This document shows, piece after piece, positions 1 through 6,242 of a DNA stretch of 8,118 bases. The translations under genes and the position numbers were made by a program. Position 1 is the stretch's first letter. Every line of letters begins with the position of its first letter. Source of the DNA: an uncultured Acidobacteriota bacterium (GTDB lineage Bacteria; Acidobacteriota; Thermoanaerobaculia; UBA5066); NCBI GenBank assembly GCA_937902605.1, contig CALFNC010000223.1, forward strand, positions 1 through 8,118, given 5' to 3'. A model generated the notes under the pieces. It saw nothing but the letters and a program-made list of their open reading frames with translations, did no database searches and was not told the DNA's origin.

Positions 1-45
1 GAGATATTGGCGTGACTGGAGTTCAGACGTGTGCTCTTCCGATCT
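1..45. other. Illumina TruSeq adapter contamination (not genomic)
   Basis: Positions 12-45 match the Illumina TruSeq read-2 / multiplexing primer exactly as I know it (begins GTGACTGGAGTTC, ends CTCTTCCGATCT). Positions 6-11 (ATTGGC) are the reverse complement of GCCAAT, TruSeq index 6, and positions 1-5 (GAGAT) are the end of the P7 flow-cell primer. The order P7 tail, index, read-2 primer, insert is that of a library molecule read through into its 3' adapter. Genomic sequence therefore begins at base 46. The minus-strand reading frame runs through the adapter without a stop, so automatic annotation would append about 15 false residues to the gene that follows. Confidence 0.98.
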
Positions 46-1895
46 AGGGTCTGGTCGACCGCCTCGCGGTTCCGGCGAGCCACCTCGGCCCCCTTCTTCC
101 CATACGTCTTGTCGATCGCGTGCTTGATGTGCTCGATCGCCTCCTCGCGCGGCAGGACGCCGGAGATGGCGAAGAAGCAGGTCTGCATGATCGTGTTGAT
201 GCGGCCGCCCATCCCGGTCGCCTGCGCGACCTTCAGGGCGTCGATCACATAGAAGCGGAGCTTCTTGGAGACGATCTGCTCCTGCACCTCGCGGGGCAGC
301 TCGTCCCATATGTCGTCCTTGCTGAACGGCGCGTTGAGGAGGAAGACGCCGCCGGGGACGGCGAACTCGGCCATGTCGTACTTCGAGAGGAACTCGAACT
401 GGTGGCAGGCGACGAAGTTCGCCCGCGACACAAGGTAGGCCGACCGGATCGGCTTCGGCCCGAACCGGAGGTGAGACACCGTCACCGCCCCCGACTTCTT
501 CGAGTCGTAGACGAAGTAGCCCTGGGCGAAGTTGTCGGTCTCCTCGCCGATGATCTTGATCGAGTTCTTGTTCGCACCCACCGTCCCGTCGGCCCCGAGG
601 CCCCAGAAGAGCGCCCTCACGACGTCGTTCGGCTCGATGTCGAATTCGGGGTCGTACGAGAGGGAGGTGTGGGTCACGTCGTCCATGATCCCGACCGTGA
701 AGTGGTTCTTCGGCTTGGCCTTGCCCAGCTCGTCGAAGACCGCCTTCGCCATCGCCGGCGTGAACTCCTTCGAGGAGAGGCCGTAACGGCCGCCGATCAC
801 CTTCGGCTCGGACGTGAAGGCCGAGACGCCGTTCTCCTTCGTCTCGCGGAAGGCGGCGATCACGTCGAGGTGGAGCGGGTCACCGATGGAGCCTGGCTCC
901 TTGGTCCGGTCCAGGACCGCGAGCGCCTTGACGGTCTTCGGAAGCGCCGATACGAACGCGTCGATGTCGAATGGCCGGTAGAGACGGACCTTCAGGACGC
1001 CGACCTTCTCGCCCTTACCGACGAGGTGGTCGACCGTCTCGTGGACTGTCGAGCCGCCCGAGCCCATGATCACGAGGACCCGCTCGGCCTCCGGGTGGCC
1101 GACGTAGTCGAAGAGGTGGTACTGCCGGCCGGTCCGCTTGGCGAACCGGTCCATCTCGACCTGCACTAGGCCTGGGCAGACCGTGTAGAACTGGTTGCAT
1201 GCCTCGCGCGCCTGGAAGAAGACGTCGGGGTTCTGGGCAGTGCCCCGAAGGACGGGGGCGTCGGGCGTCAGCGCCCGCTTCCGGTGCGCCAGGATCAGGT
1301 CGTCGTCGATCAGGGACCTGAGGTCGTCGTCCGACAGCTCCTCGATCTTGGCCACCTCGTGCGACGTCCGGAAGCCATCGAAGAAGTGGAGGAAAGGGAT
1401 CCGGGACCTGAGGGTCGCCATCGTCGCGATCGCCGCGAAGTCGTGCGCCTCCTGGACGGAGCCGGACGACAGGAGGGCGAAGCCGATCTGGCGGCAGGCC
1501 ATCACGTCCGAGTGGTCCCCGAAGATCGACAGGGCGTTCGCCGCCACCGTCCGCGCCGCGACGTGCATGGCGAACGAGGTCAGCTCCCCGGCGATCTTGT
1601 ACATGTTCGGGATCATCAGGAGGAGGCCCTGCGACGCCGTGAAGGTCGAGGTCAGCGCTCCGGCCTGCAGGGCTCCGTGGACGGCCCCCGCGGCTCCTCC
1701 TTCAGACTGCATCTCGTTGACATCGGGGATGGTCCCCCAGATGTTTTTCTTCCCCAGGGCGGCCCAGTCGTCCGAGAACTCCCCCATGTTGGACGACGGG
1801 GTGATCGGGTAGATCGCGATGACCTCGCTCGTCCGAAAGGCGACCGAGGCGGCAGCTTCGTTGCCGTCGAGCGTGACGAGACGTTGTTCAGACAT
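46..1895 (-). CDS. nifJ: Pyruvate:ferredoxin (flavodoxin) oxidoreductase, N-terminal half, 3' end cut by contig end
   Basis: The enzyme oxidatively decarboxylates pyruvate with CoA to acetyl-CoA and CO2 in the cytoplasm, passing electrons to ferredoxin or flavodoxin. My translation from the ATG at 1895 gives about 617 residues without a stop; full single-chain enzymes have about 1,170-1,200. Domain I starts with YPITPSSNMGE (residues 29-39). Thr32, Glu65 and Arg115 match the active-site Thr31, Glu64 and Arg114 of the Desulfovibrio africanus enzyme, offset by one. The RGTAQNPD linker near residue 217 leads to domain II, and GADGTVGANK (434-443) marks the gamma-type domain III. The two-[4Fe-4S] ferredoxin domain and the thiamine-diphosphate domain lie beyond the window. 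The start is supported by AGGAG eight bases upstream. The gene ends at an adapter junction, so the truncation is an assembly artefact and not evidence of a pseudogene. It lies downstream of the BldC-like gene on the same strand, 139 bases away. The family call is very secure. Physiological direction (pyruvate oxidation or synthesis) cannot be told. Confidence 0.97.
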
Positions 1896-1916
1896 TAGCT
1901 TCTCTCCTGTAATCGC

Positions 1917-1928
1917 GGACGAACGTCC
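1917..1928. promoter_or_regulatory. Short inverted repeat in the nifJ leader
   Basis: GGACG-AA-CGTCC is a perfect 5-base inverted repeat around a 2-base centre, 22-33 bases upstream of the nifJ ATG. A second, imperfect GC-rich palindrome (GGACGGCCGCCC) lies just beyond it around 1933-1944. Position would suit an operator or a leader structure, but short GC palindromes are common by chance in such DNA. I see no convincing -10/-35 pair for nifJ in the gap. Confidence 0.2.
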
Positions 1929-1985
1929 CCCCTGGACGGCCGCCCCTGCAGACACGCGAAAGATTACCCAAGCTGCCCGGGGCTG

Positions 1986-2018
1986 CGGACGCGGCCAGCG
2001 CCCTCTCGCTCGCGTCCG
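1986..2018. repeat. 8-bp inverted repeat between the regulator gene and nifJ
   Basis: CGGACGCG (1986-1993) pairs perfectly with CGCGTCCG (2011-2018) across a 17-base spacer, just downstream of the BldC-like stop codon on the minus strand. As RNA it could form a GC-rich stem that ends or attenuates the regulator transcript before nifJ. No U-tract follows in the minus direction, so it is not a canonical intrinsic terminator. It could equally be a processing or stabilising stem. Confidence 0.3.
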
Positions 2019-2034
2019 GCGTGACTCTCCTGTC

Positions 2035-2295
2035 TCAGACCACGCGGCTCCGGACCTGGAACTTCACGTCGTTGCTGTCAGCGGAAGCCGACCCTCGTTC
2101 CTGTAGGTGACGGCGCAGCTCGTCGATGACTGCTGCGTCGAAGCGCCGGTGGCCGCCGAGTGTCATCTGGTACGGCATCCTGCCTTCCCGGGCCCACCGG
2201 GTGACGGTGTTCGGCGAGACCCCGAGGGAGGACGCCACCTCTGAGGGTGTCAAGAAAACTTCGTGCTGGTGGGTGTGGGCGTGTGCGTTGGACAT
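2035..2295 (-). CDS. BldC-like MerR-type helix-turn-helix DNA-binding protein (86 aa)
   Basis: This small protein is essentially one winged helix-turn-helix. Residues 14-52 (FLTPSEVASSLGVSP, then TVTRWAREGR, then TLGGHRRF) have the layout of Streptomyces BldC and the truncated-MerR/excisionase group, with the TLGGHRR wing motif at 45-51. It lacks the long dimerisation helix and effector domain of full MerR proteins. BldC itself (68 residues) binds DNA cooperatively as a transcriptional regulator. An excisionase role is less likely because no integrase is visible. The start at 2295 is preferred: GGGGGGAG sits eight bases upstream and the HTH begins soon after. Longer in-frame starts would run into the divergent kinase gene. 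The N-terminus is unusual: His at residues 5, 7, 9 and 11 (HAHTHQH) could bind a metal, though this is inference. The last ~20 residues are polar and probably disordered. It is transcribed away from the kinase and towards nifJ. Confidence 0.85.
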   Translation of the reverse strand: MSNAHAHTHQHEVFLTPSEVASSLGVSPNTVTRWAREGRMPYQMTLGGHRRFDAAVIDELRRHLQERGSASADSNDVKFQVRSRVV

Positions 2296-2323
2296 GACTT
2301 CGACTCCCCCCTTCGAATACAGT

Positions 2324-2339
2324 CTGTGGTTTGCCACAG
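2324..2339. promoter_or_regulatory. 16-base inverted repeat, candidate operator
   Basis: CTGTGG-TTTG-CCACAG is a perfect 6-base inverted repeat around 4 bases. It covers the -35 box of the rightward kinase promoter and lies 29 bases upstream of the BldC-like start codon, in what would be that gene's leader. A protein bound here would block the rightward promoter and could also impede leftward transcription. The 5-4-5 half-site spacing resembles that of FNR-type sites, but the half-site bases are not TTGAT. The alternative is an RNA hairpin in the regulator's leader. The cognate protein is unknown. Confidence 0.45.
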
Positions 2340-2360
2340 GACTTGAGGGAATTATATAAT
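2331..2360 (+). promoter_or_regulatory. Sigma70-type promoter for the FGGY kinase
   Basis: TTGCCA (2331-2336, 5 of 6 to TTGACA) is separated by 18 bases from a perfect TATAAT (2355-2360). This predicts a start near 2367 and a leader of about 88 bases before the kinase GTG at 2456. It lies in the only clearly AT-rich stretch of the window. The -35 box is inside the 2324-2339 inverted repeat, which suggests repression by occlusion. Confidence 0.6.
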
Positions 2361-2362
2361 TC
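2349..2362. promoter_or_regulatory. Perfect 14-base palindrome carrying TATAAT on both strands
   Basis: GAATTATATAATTC equals its own reverse complement. It therefore gives a perfect -10 hexamer rightward (2355-2360) and leftward (2356-2351), the two sharing bases. The leftward box would serve the BldC-like gene with a start near 2344 and a leader of about 50 bases, but the best-spaced leftward -35 hexamers (for example TACGAC) are poor. Either promoter would need activation or an alternative -35 for leftward use, or the palindrome itself is a binding site. Confidence 0.45.
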
Positions 2363-2434
2363 AGATGAATCACGTCGTAGTCCTTTTGCATCAGCCATTG
2401 GAGGCCGGTTCCATTATTTGGCCAGCGGCTAAAC

Positions 2435-2451
2435 TCCTCTCTACACGAGGA
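2435..2451 (+). promoter_or_regulatory. Kinase ribosome binding site inside a possible hairpin
   Basis: GAGG (2447-2450) lies five bases before the GTG at 2456 and decides that start. An ATG at 2454-2456 overlaps it but is in a different frame that does not encode the kinase. TCCTC (2435-2439) is complementary to GAGGA (2447-2451) across a 7-base loop, so the leader RNA could partly hide the ribosome binding site. The stem is only 5 bp, so the ribosome-site assignment is firmer than the hairpin. Confidence 0.4.
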
Positions 2452-2455
2452 CCAT

Positions 2456-4012
2456 GTGCCAGGTGATCTGCTCGTTTCCCTCGACAGCGGAACGCAGAGC
2501 GTAAGGGCCCTGCTGTTTGACCTGAACGGAAACCTCCTCGCCAAATCCCGGGTCAAGATCGAACCCTACGTGTCGCGGCGTCCCGGGTGGGCGGAGCAGG
2601 AACCGTCTATCTACTGGGATTCGGTGGCGGAGGCGTGCCGGTCCCTCCTGAGGATGCCGGGGGTCCGCAGGGAGGCGATCGCCGGTCTCGCATTGACGAC
2701 CCAGCGGTCGACCGTCGTCAACCTGGACCGGAACGGAGAGCCTCTCCGCCCCGCGATCGTCTGGCTCGATCAGCGGCGAACCGAGGGGCTTCCTCGGCTC
2801 GGCGGGCTTTGGGGAGCGTCGTTCCGCGCCGTCGGGATGAGCGACACCGTGGCCGCCTTCCAGGCCGAGGCGGAGGCGAACTGGATCCGCGTGCACCAGC
2901 CGGACGTCTGGGAGAAGACCTCCAGATTCCTTCTCCTCTCCGGGTACCTCACGTGGAAGCTGACCGGGCGCTTCGCCGACTCGACCGGCGGCCAGGTCGG
3001 CTATATCCCGTTCGACTTCCGGCGCCACCGCTGGGCCCGACGGCTCGACTGGAAGTGGAAGATCCTGCCGATCCGCCCGGAGCAGCTCCCCGAGCTCGTC
3101 CCGCCCGGGACCGTCCTCGGACCTCTGACGGCTTCGGCGTCCGAGGCGACGGGGCTTCCGTCCGGGCTCCCCGTGGTTGCCGCGGCCGCGGACAAGGCTT
3201 GCGAGGTGCTGGGCGCCGGCTGCCTCGAGCCGCACATCGCCTGCCTGAGCTACGGAACGACGGCGACGATCAACACGACCTTTCTCCGTTACGTCGAGCC
3301 CTATCCCATGATCCCGCCCTACCCCGCCGCGCTGCCGGGTGCGTTCAACGTCGAGATCCAGATCTACCGCGGGTACTGGCTCGTCTCCTGGTTCCGGCAG
3401 CAATTTGGACACCGCGAGGAGCAGCTCGCCTCCGAGATGGGGGTGGAGCCCGAGGAGCTGTTCGACGACCTGATCAAGGACGTGCCTCCCGGATCGATGG
3501 GGCTGATGCTGCAGCCCACCTGGTCGCCTGGGGTCAAGATCCCGGGCCCCGAGGCGAAGGGAGCGGTGATCGGGTTCGGGGACATCCACACCCGTGCTCA
3601 CCTCTACCGCGCGATCCTCGAAGGGCTTGCCTACGCTCTCCGCGAGGGAAAGGAACGGACCGAGCGGCGGAGCGGGGTCCCGATCACCCAGATCCGCGTC
3701 GCTGGCGGCGGGTCGCAGAGCGACGCGGCGCTCCAGATCACGGCCGACATCTTCAACCTCCCGACGGCGCGCCCCCACGTCTCCGAGGCGTCCGGCCTCG
3801 GTGCAGCGATCGACGCGGCGGTCGGACTCGGGCTGCACCCTGACTTTCCGTCCGCCGTCCGCGCGATGACGCGCGTCGGCCGCGTCTTCACTCCCGACCC
3901 CAAGACCGCCGGCCTCTACGAACGCCTCTACCAGCGCGTGTACCGGCAGATGTACCGGCGCCTCCGGCCGCTCTACCAGGAGATCCGAGAGATCACGGGC
4001 TACCCGAGTTGA
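2456..4012 (+). CDS. FGGY-family carbohydrate kinase, substrate unknown
   Basis: The 518-residue product is a complete FGGY kinase (family length about 480-530), a cytoplasmic enzyme that phosphorylates a sugar or polyol with ATP. The N-terminal lobe opens with the phosphate-binding strand [10 protein letters not shown] (8-17). WLDQRR (103-108) lies where family members place sugar-contacting residues. Asp246 in [13 protein letters not shown] is the expected catalytic base. [10 protein letters not shown] (about 265-274) and GGGSQSD (417-423) are the ATP-site loops of the C-terminal lobe. No key residue is missing. The start is GTG because GAGG sits five bases upstream and the family N-terminus begins almost at once. 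The sequence does not clearly match xylulokinase, glycerol kinase, ribulokinase or gluconokinase motifs. The opening resembles the YgcE-like subgroup, which I recall only loosely. No dehydrogenase, isomerase or sugar transporter is adjacent to indicate a substrate. It is divergent from the BldC-like gene and appears to have its own promoter, probably controlled by the inverted repeat at 2324-2339. Confidence 0.92.
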   Translation: MPGDLLVSLDSGTQSVRALLFDLNGNLLAKSRVKIEPYVSRRPGWAEQEPSIYWDSVAEACRSLLRMPGVRREAIAGLALTTQRSTVVNLDRNGEPLRPAIVWLDQRRTEGLPRLGGLWGASFRAVGMSDTVAAFQAEAEANWIRVHQPDVWEKTSRFLLLSGYLTWKLTGRFADSTGGQVGYIPFDFRRHRWARRLDWKWKILPIRPEQLPELVPPGTVLGPLTASASEATGLPSGLPVVAAAADKACEVLGAGCLEPHIACLSYGTTATINTTFLRYVEPYPMIPPYPAALPGAFNVEIQIYRGYWLVSWFRQQFGHREEQLASEMGVEPEELFDDLIKDVPPGSMGLMLQPTWSPGVKIPGPEAKGAVIGFGDIHTRAHLYRAILEGLAYALREGKERTERRSGVPITQIRVAGGGSQSDAALQITADIFNLPTARPHVSEASGLGAAIDAAVGLGLHPDFPSAVRAMTRVGRVFTPDPKTAGLYERLYQRVYRQMYRRLRPLYQEIREITGYPS

Positions 4013-4257
4013 GGCGACGGAAGCCTGCCGGACCCGATAGCATCGGTCCATGACGGCGCCGGTCCTGCTCGACGACGGCAATCACCTGCGCTTCGTCTCG
4101 CGCTTTGGGCTTGACTTGCTCGTCGTCGAGCGGATCCGCCCGTACGTCTTCCGCCCGGATAGGACGGCATCCCGGCGGGCTCCCGCTCGCCGGCCTTCTT
4201 AGTAAAACCACCGGCTTCCGCGGACCGTATGACGGAGGCCATAACATTAGGGCGACG
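4013..4257. other. Intergenic gap between kinase and exporter operon
   Basis: These 245 bases hold little that is recognisable. GGACC-c-GAT / ATC-GGTCC (4030-4049) can form an interrupted stem 18 bases after the kinase stop, but no T-run follows, so it is at best a weak terminator. Bases 4200-4260 are a little less GC-rich and are the likely place for the exporter promoter. TAACAT (4242-4247) could be a -10 box, but I cannot pair it with a credible -35. Confidence 0.4.
4050..4202 (+). CDS. Doubtful small ORF, 50 aa, hypothetical
   Basis: An ATG at 4050 opens a 50-residue frame ending in TAG at 4200-4202. It begins MTAPVLLDDGNHLRFVSRFG and ends in an Arg/Pro/Ala-rich tail. I do not recognise the family. 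There is no good ribosome binding site, and its first bases abut the 4030-4049 stem. The first ~34 residues look more protein-like than the tail, so it could be the remnant N-terminus of a decayed gene. It could equally be chance, since open frames of this length are frequent in GC-rich DNA. Confidence 0.2.
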   Translation: MTAPVLLDDGNHLRFVSRFGLDLLVVERIRPYVFRPDRTASRRAPARRPS

Positions 4258-5475
4258 ATGGACAGCTCCACACGGAACGCCGACCTCTCCGCCCTCCGCA
4301 TACCCCGCGACCCCCAGCCAGGCCGCCGCGGACGGTTCGTCGTGCCCGCAATCGCCACGCTTCTCGTCTGCCTCGTCGCGGCCGGACTCTTCTGGGCCCG
4401 GTCTAGCGGGAGCCTCTCGCTAAGCTCCCAGGAGGTGTCGACGACGCGCGTCGTCCTCGTCACGCCGACGCAGGCCTCGACCGTCCTGACCGCTTCGGGC
4501 TACATTGTCGCGCGCTCCAAGGCCGAGATCTCTCCGAAGTCGGTCGGGCGCATCGCCTGGCTGAACCTCGAGGAGGGGCAGAAGGTCCGGAAGGGCGAGC
4601 TGGTCGCCCGCCTCGAGTCGCAAGAGATCGAGGCCCAGCGGAAGCAGTTCGTTGCGTCCCGGGAGCAGGCGGCCGCGCAGCTCCAGAACCCGAAGATCGA
4701 GCGGGAGCGAGCCGCCTCGATGCTGAAGCAGCTGGTCGGCTCCCAGCAGGCGTTCGACGCCGCGGACGCCCAAGAGCGGCAGATGGAAGCGGCGGTCCGC
4801 TCTCTCGACGCACAGGTCCGCTACGTCGACGAGCTGATCCGCAACGCGGAGATCTACGCCCCGATCGACGGCGTCGTCACCGTAAAGAAGGCGTTCGTCG
4901 GCGAGACAGTCGCCCCGCAGGGCTTCGGCGGCGCAGGGTCGGCCGGGGCCACCTTCGCCGTCATCGTCGACCTGAAGTCGCTCGAGATGGAGGCGGACAT
5001 CAACGAGCAGAATCTCGGAAAGCTCCGGATCGGGCAGCCGGCCGAGGTGGCGCTCGACGCCTACCCCGACAAGCCTTACAAGGCCCGGCTCCGGCAGATC
5101 GTCCCAACCGCCGACCGGCAAAAGGGATCGGTCAAGGTGAAGGTGGAGGTCGAGGGGAAGGACGAGAAGGTCCTCCCCGAGATGTCATGCCGCGTGGTGT
5201 TCCTCGCCCCCGAAACGAAGGTGGACGAAACCGCGAAGCCGAAGGTGATGGTCCCCGCCTCCTCGATCGTCCAGGTCGGCGGGAAGAAGGGAGTCCTCCG
5301 GGTCGAGGACGGCAAGGCCGTCTTCATGCCGCTCACGCTCGGCGCCATCGCCGTCGCCGGGGGGCAGCTCGAGGTCCTGTCCGGGGCCAGCGGCGGCGAG
5401 GAGATCGTGGCGGACGCCGCCGCCGCACCGGCGCGGTGGCGCGCCGAGCAGAAGATCCGCCTGAAGAAGGAATAG
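4258..5475 (+). CDS. MacA/HlyD-type periplasmic adaptor subunit of an ABC exporter
   Basis: This 405-residue membrane-fusion protein links an inner-membrane ABC transporter to the periplasm or outer membrane. A cytoplasmic Arg/Pro-rich N-terminus is followed by one membrane segment (about 27-46). A split biotinyl-lipoyl-like domain follows, with its first half around 89-120 (ISPKSVGRIAWL, then EEGQKVRKGELV) and its second at about 198-220 (YAPIDGVVTVKK). A Gln/Ala/Glu-rich coiled-coil hairpin lies between them (about 122-195), and beta-barrel and membrane-proximal domains after (about 235-400). The hairpin is short for a tunnel-forming adaptor, so an outer-membrane channel partner is not assured. 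ATG 4258 is chosen because the upstream in-frame extension lacks adaptor character and AGGG lies five bases before it. A GGAGG 19 bases away is too far. It is the first gene of the exporter operon. The ribosome binding site of the next gene overlaps its TAG stop. Substrate is not predictable. Confidence 0.9.
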   Translation: MDSSTRNADLSALRIPRDPQPGRRGRFVVPAIATLLVCLVAAGLFWARSSGSLSLSSQEVSTTRVVLVTPTQASTVLTASGYIVARSKAEISPKSVGRIAWLNLEEGQKVRKGELVARLESQEIEAQRKQFVASREQAAAQLQNPKIERERAASMLKQLVGSQQAFDAADAQERQMEAAVRSLDAQVRYVDELIRNAEIYAPIDGVVTVKKAFVGETVAPQGFGGAGSAGATFAVIVDLKSLEMEADINEQNLGKLRIGQPAEVALDAYPDKPYKARLRQIVPTADRQKGSVKVKVEVEGKDEKVLPEMSCRVVFLAPETKVDETAKPKVMVPASSIVQVGGKKGVLRVEDGKAVFMPLTLGAIAVAGGQLEVLSGASGGEEIVADAAAAPARWRAEQKIRLKKE

Positions 5476-5485
5476 GAGAGCCCGC

Positions 5486-6235
5486 GTGGAGAACGCCATT
5501 CAGCCGCTGATCCAGGTCCAGTCGGTCGTCAAGCAGTACACCCGCGACACCCAGGTCCTCACCGTCCTCGACGGTCTCTCGCTGAGCATCGATGCCGGGG
5601 ACTTCGTCGCGCTCATGGGCCCTTCGGGCTCGGGAAAGACGACGCTCCTCAACCTCATCGCGGGGATCGACCGGCCCACCTCGGGTCGCGTCCTCGTCGG
5701 CCCCGACGAGGTGTCGGCGATGAGCGAGGGGGCCCTGGCGAAGTGGCGGAGCCGGAACATTGGGTTCATCTTCCAGCTCTACAACCTCGTACCTGTCCTG
5801 ACCGCTTACGAGAACGTCGAGCTGCCGCTGCTCCTGACGAACCTCTCGAAGGCCGCGCGCCGGAAGCAGGTCGAGCTGGCGCTCTCGGTCGTGAACCTGA
5901 CCGACCGGACGGACCACTACCCCCGGCAGCTCTCAGGCGGGCAGGAGCAGCGCGTCGCGATCGCGCGCGCGATCGCGACCGACCCGAAGCTTCTCGTCGC
6001 CGACGAGCCGACGGGTGATCTCGACGCCCGGAGCGGCGAGGAGATCCTGATCCTCCTCGAGCGCCTCAACGACGAGTTCAAGAAGACGATCCTGATCGTC
6101 ACACACGATCCGAAGGCCGCCGCCTGCGCGCACCGCCTGGTTCACCTCGACAAGGGGGTGCTGAAGGAGGATGTGCGCGGAGCCGGCAAGACGGTCGGCA
6201 TCGCGGCGGCGGCGACCGTTTCGGCCGGGAAGTGA
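5486..6235 (+). CDS. MacB/LolD-family ABC transporter ATP-binding protein
   Basis: The 249-residue nucleotide-binding subunit powers the exporter from the cytoplasmic face of the inner membrane. All motifs are intact: Walker A GPSGSGKT (45-52), Q-loop Gln97 in FIFQ, signature LSGGQ (149-153), Walker B LLVADEP with Asp173 and catalytic Glu174, D-loop GDLD (177-180) and switch His207 in VTHD. The DEPTGDLD Walker B/D-loop and the [18 protein letters not shown] stretch (94-111) are typical of the MacB/LolD/FtsE group rather than drug-efflux or importer ATPases. Usual length for stand-alone LolD-type ATPases is about 220-250. The last ~16 residues are Ala/Gly-rich and probably flexible. The GTG start at 5486 is supported by AGGAGAG (5474-5480), which overlaps the stop of the adaptor gene and implies translational coupling. 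Unlike classical MacB, no membrane domain is fused to it; the permeases follow as separate genes. Confidence 0.95.
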   Translation: MENAIQPLIQVQSVVKQYTRDTQVLTVLDGLSLSIDAGDFVALMGPSGSGKTTLLNLIAGIDRPTSGRVLVGPDEVSAMSEGALAKWRSRNIGFIFQLYNLVPVLTAYENVELPLLLTNLSKAARRKQVELALSVVNLTDRTDHYPRQLSGGQEQRVAIARAIATDPKLLVADEPTGDLDARSGEEILILLERLNDEFKKTILIVTHDPKAAACAHRLVHLDKGVLKEDVRGAGKTVGIAAAATVSAGK

Positions 6236-6242
6236 TGGAGTC

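Noticed and set aside
46..1895. nifJ as a pseudogene or a split/short PFOR subunit
   Set aside because: The frame is intact up to the adapter junction; the missing half is explained by the contig end.
120..1898. Long plus-strand frames (349, 205 and 204 residues) over the nifJ region
   Set aside because: The minus strand encodes an unmistakable pyruvate:ferredoxin oxidoreductase with family active-site residues. The plus-strand frames have no domain character.
2324..2339. CRP-type binding site
   Set aside because: TGTGG and CCACA are 4 bases apart rather than the 6 of TGTGA-N6-TCACA, and the fifth base of each half differs from the consensus.
2035..2556. 173-residue version of the BldC-like protein with an upstream start
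   Set aside because: The extra 87 residues would overlap the divergent kinase gene and its promoter and show no domain. The start at 2295 has its own ribosome binding site.
4030..4049. Intrinsic terminator after the kinase
   Set aside because: The stem is interrupted by a bulge and no T-run follows.
2441..4081. 546-residue open frame on the minus strand opposite the kinase
   Set aside because: It is Arg/Pro/Gly/Asp-rich with no recognisable domain and lies antisense to a complete FGGY kinase. This is the expected shadow of GC-biased third codon positions.
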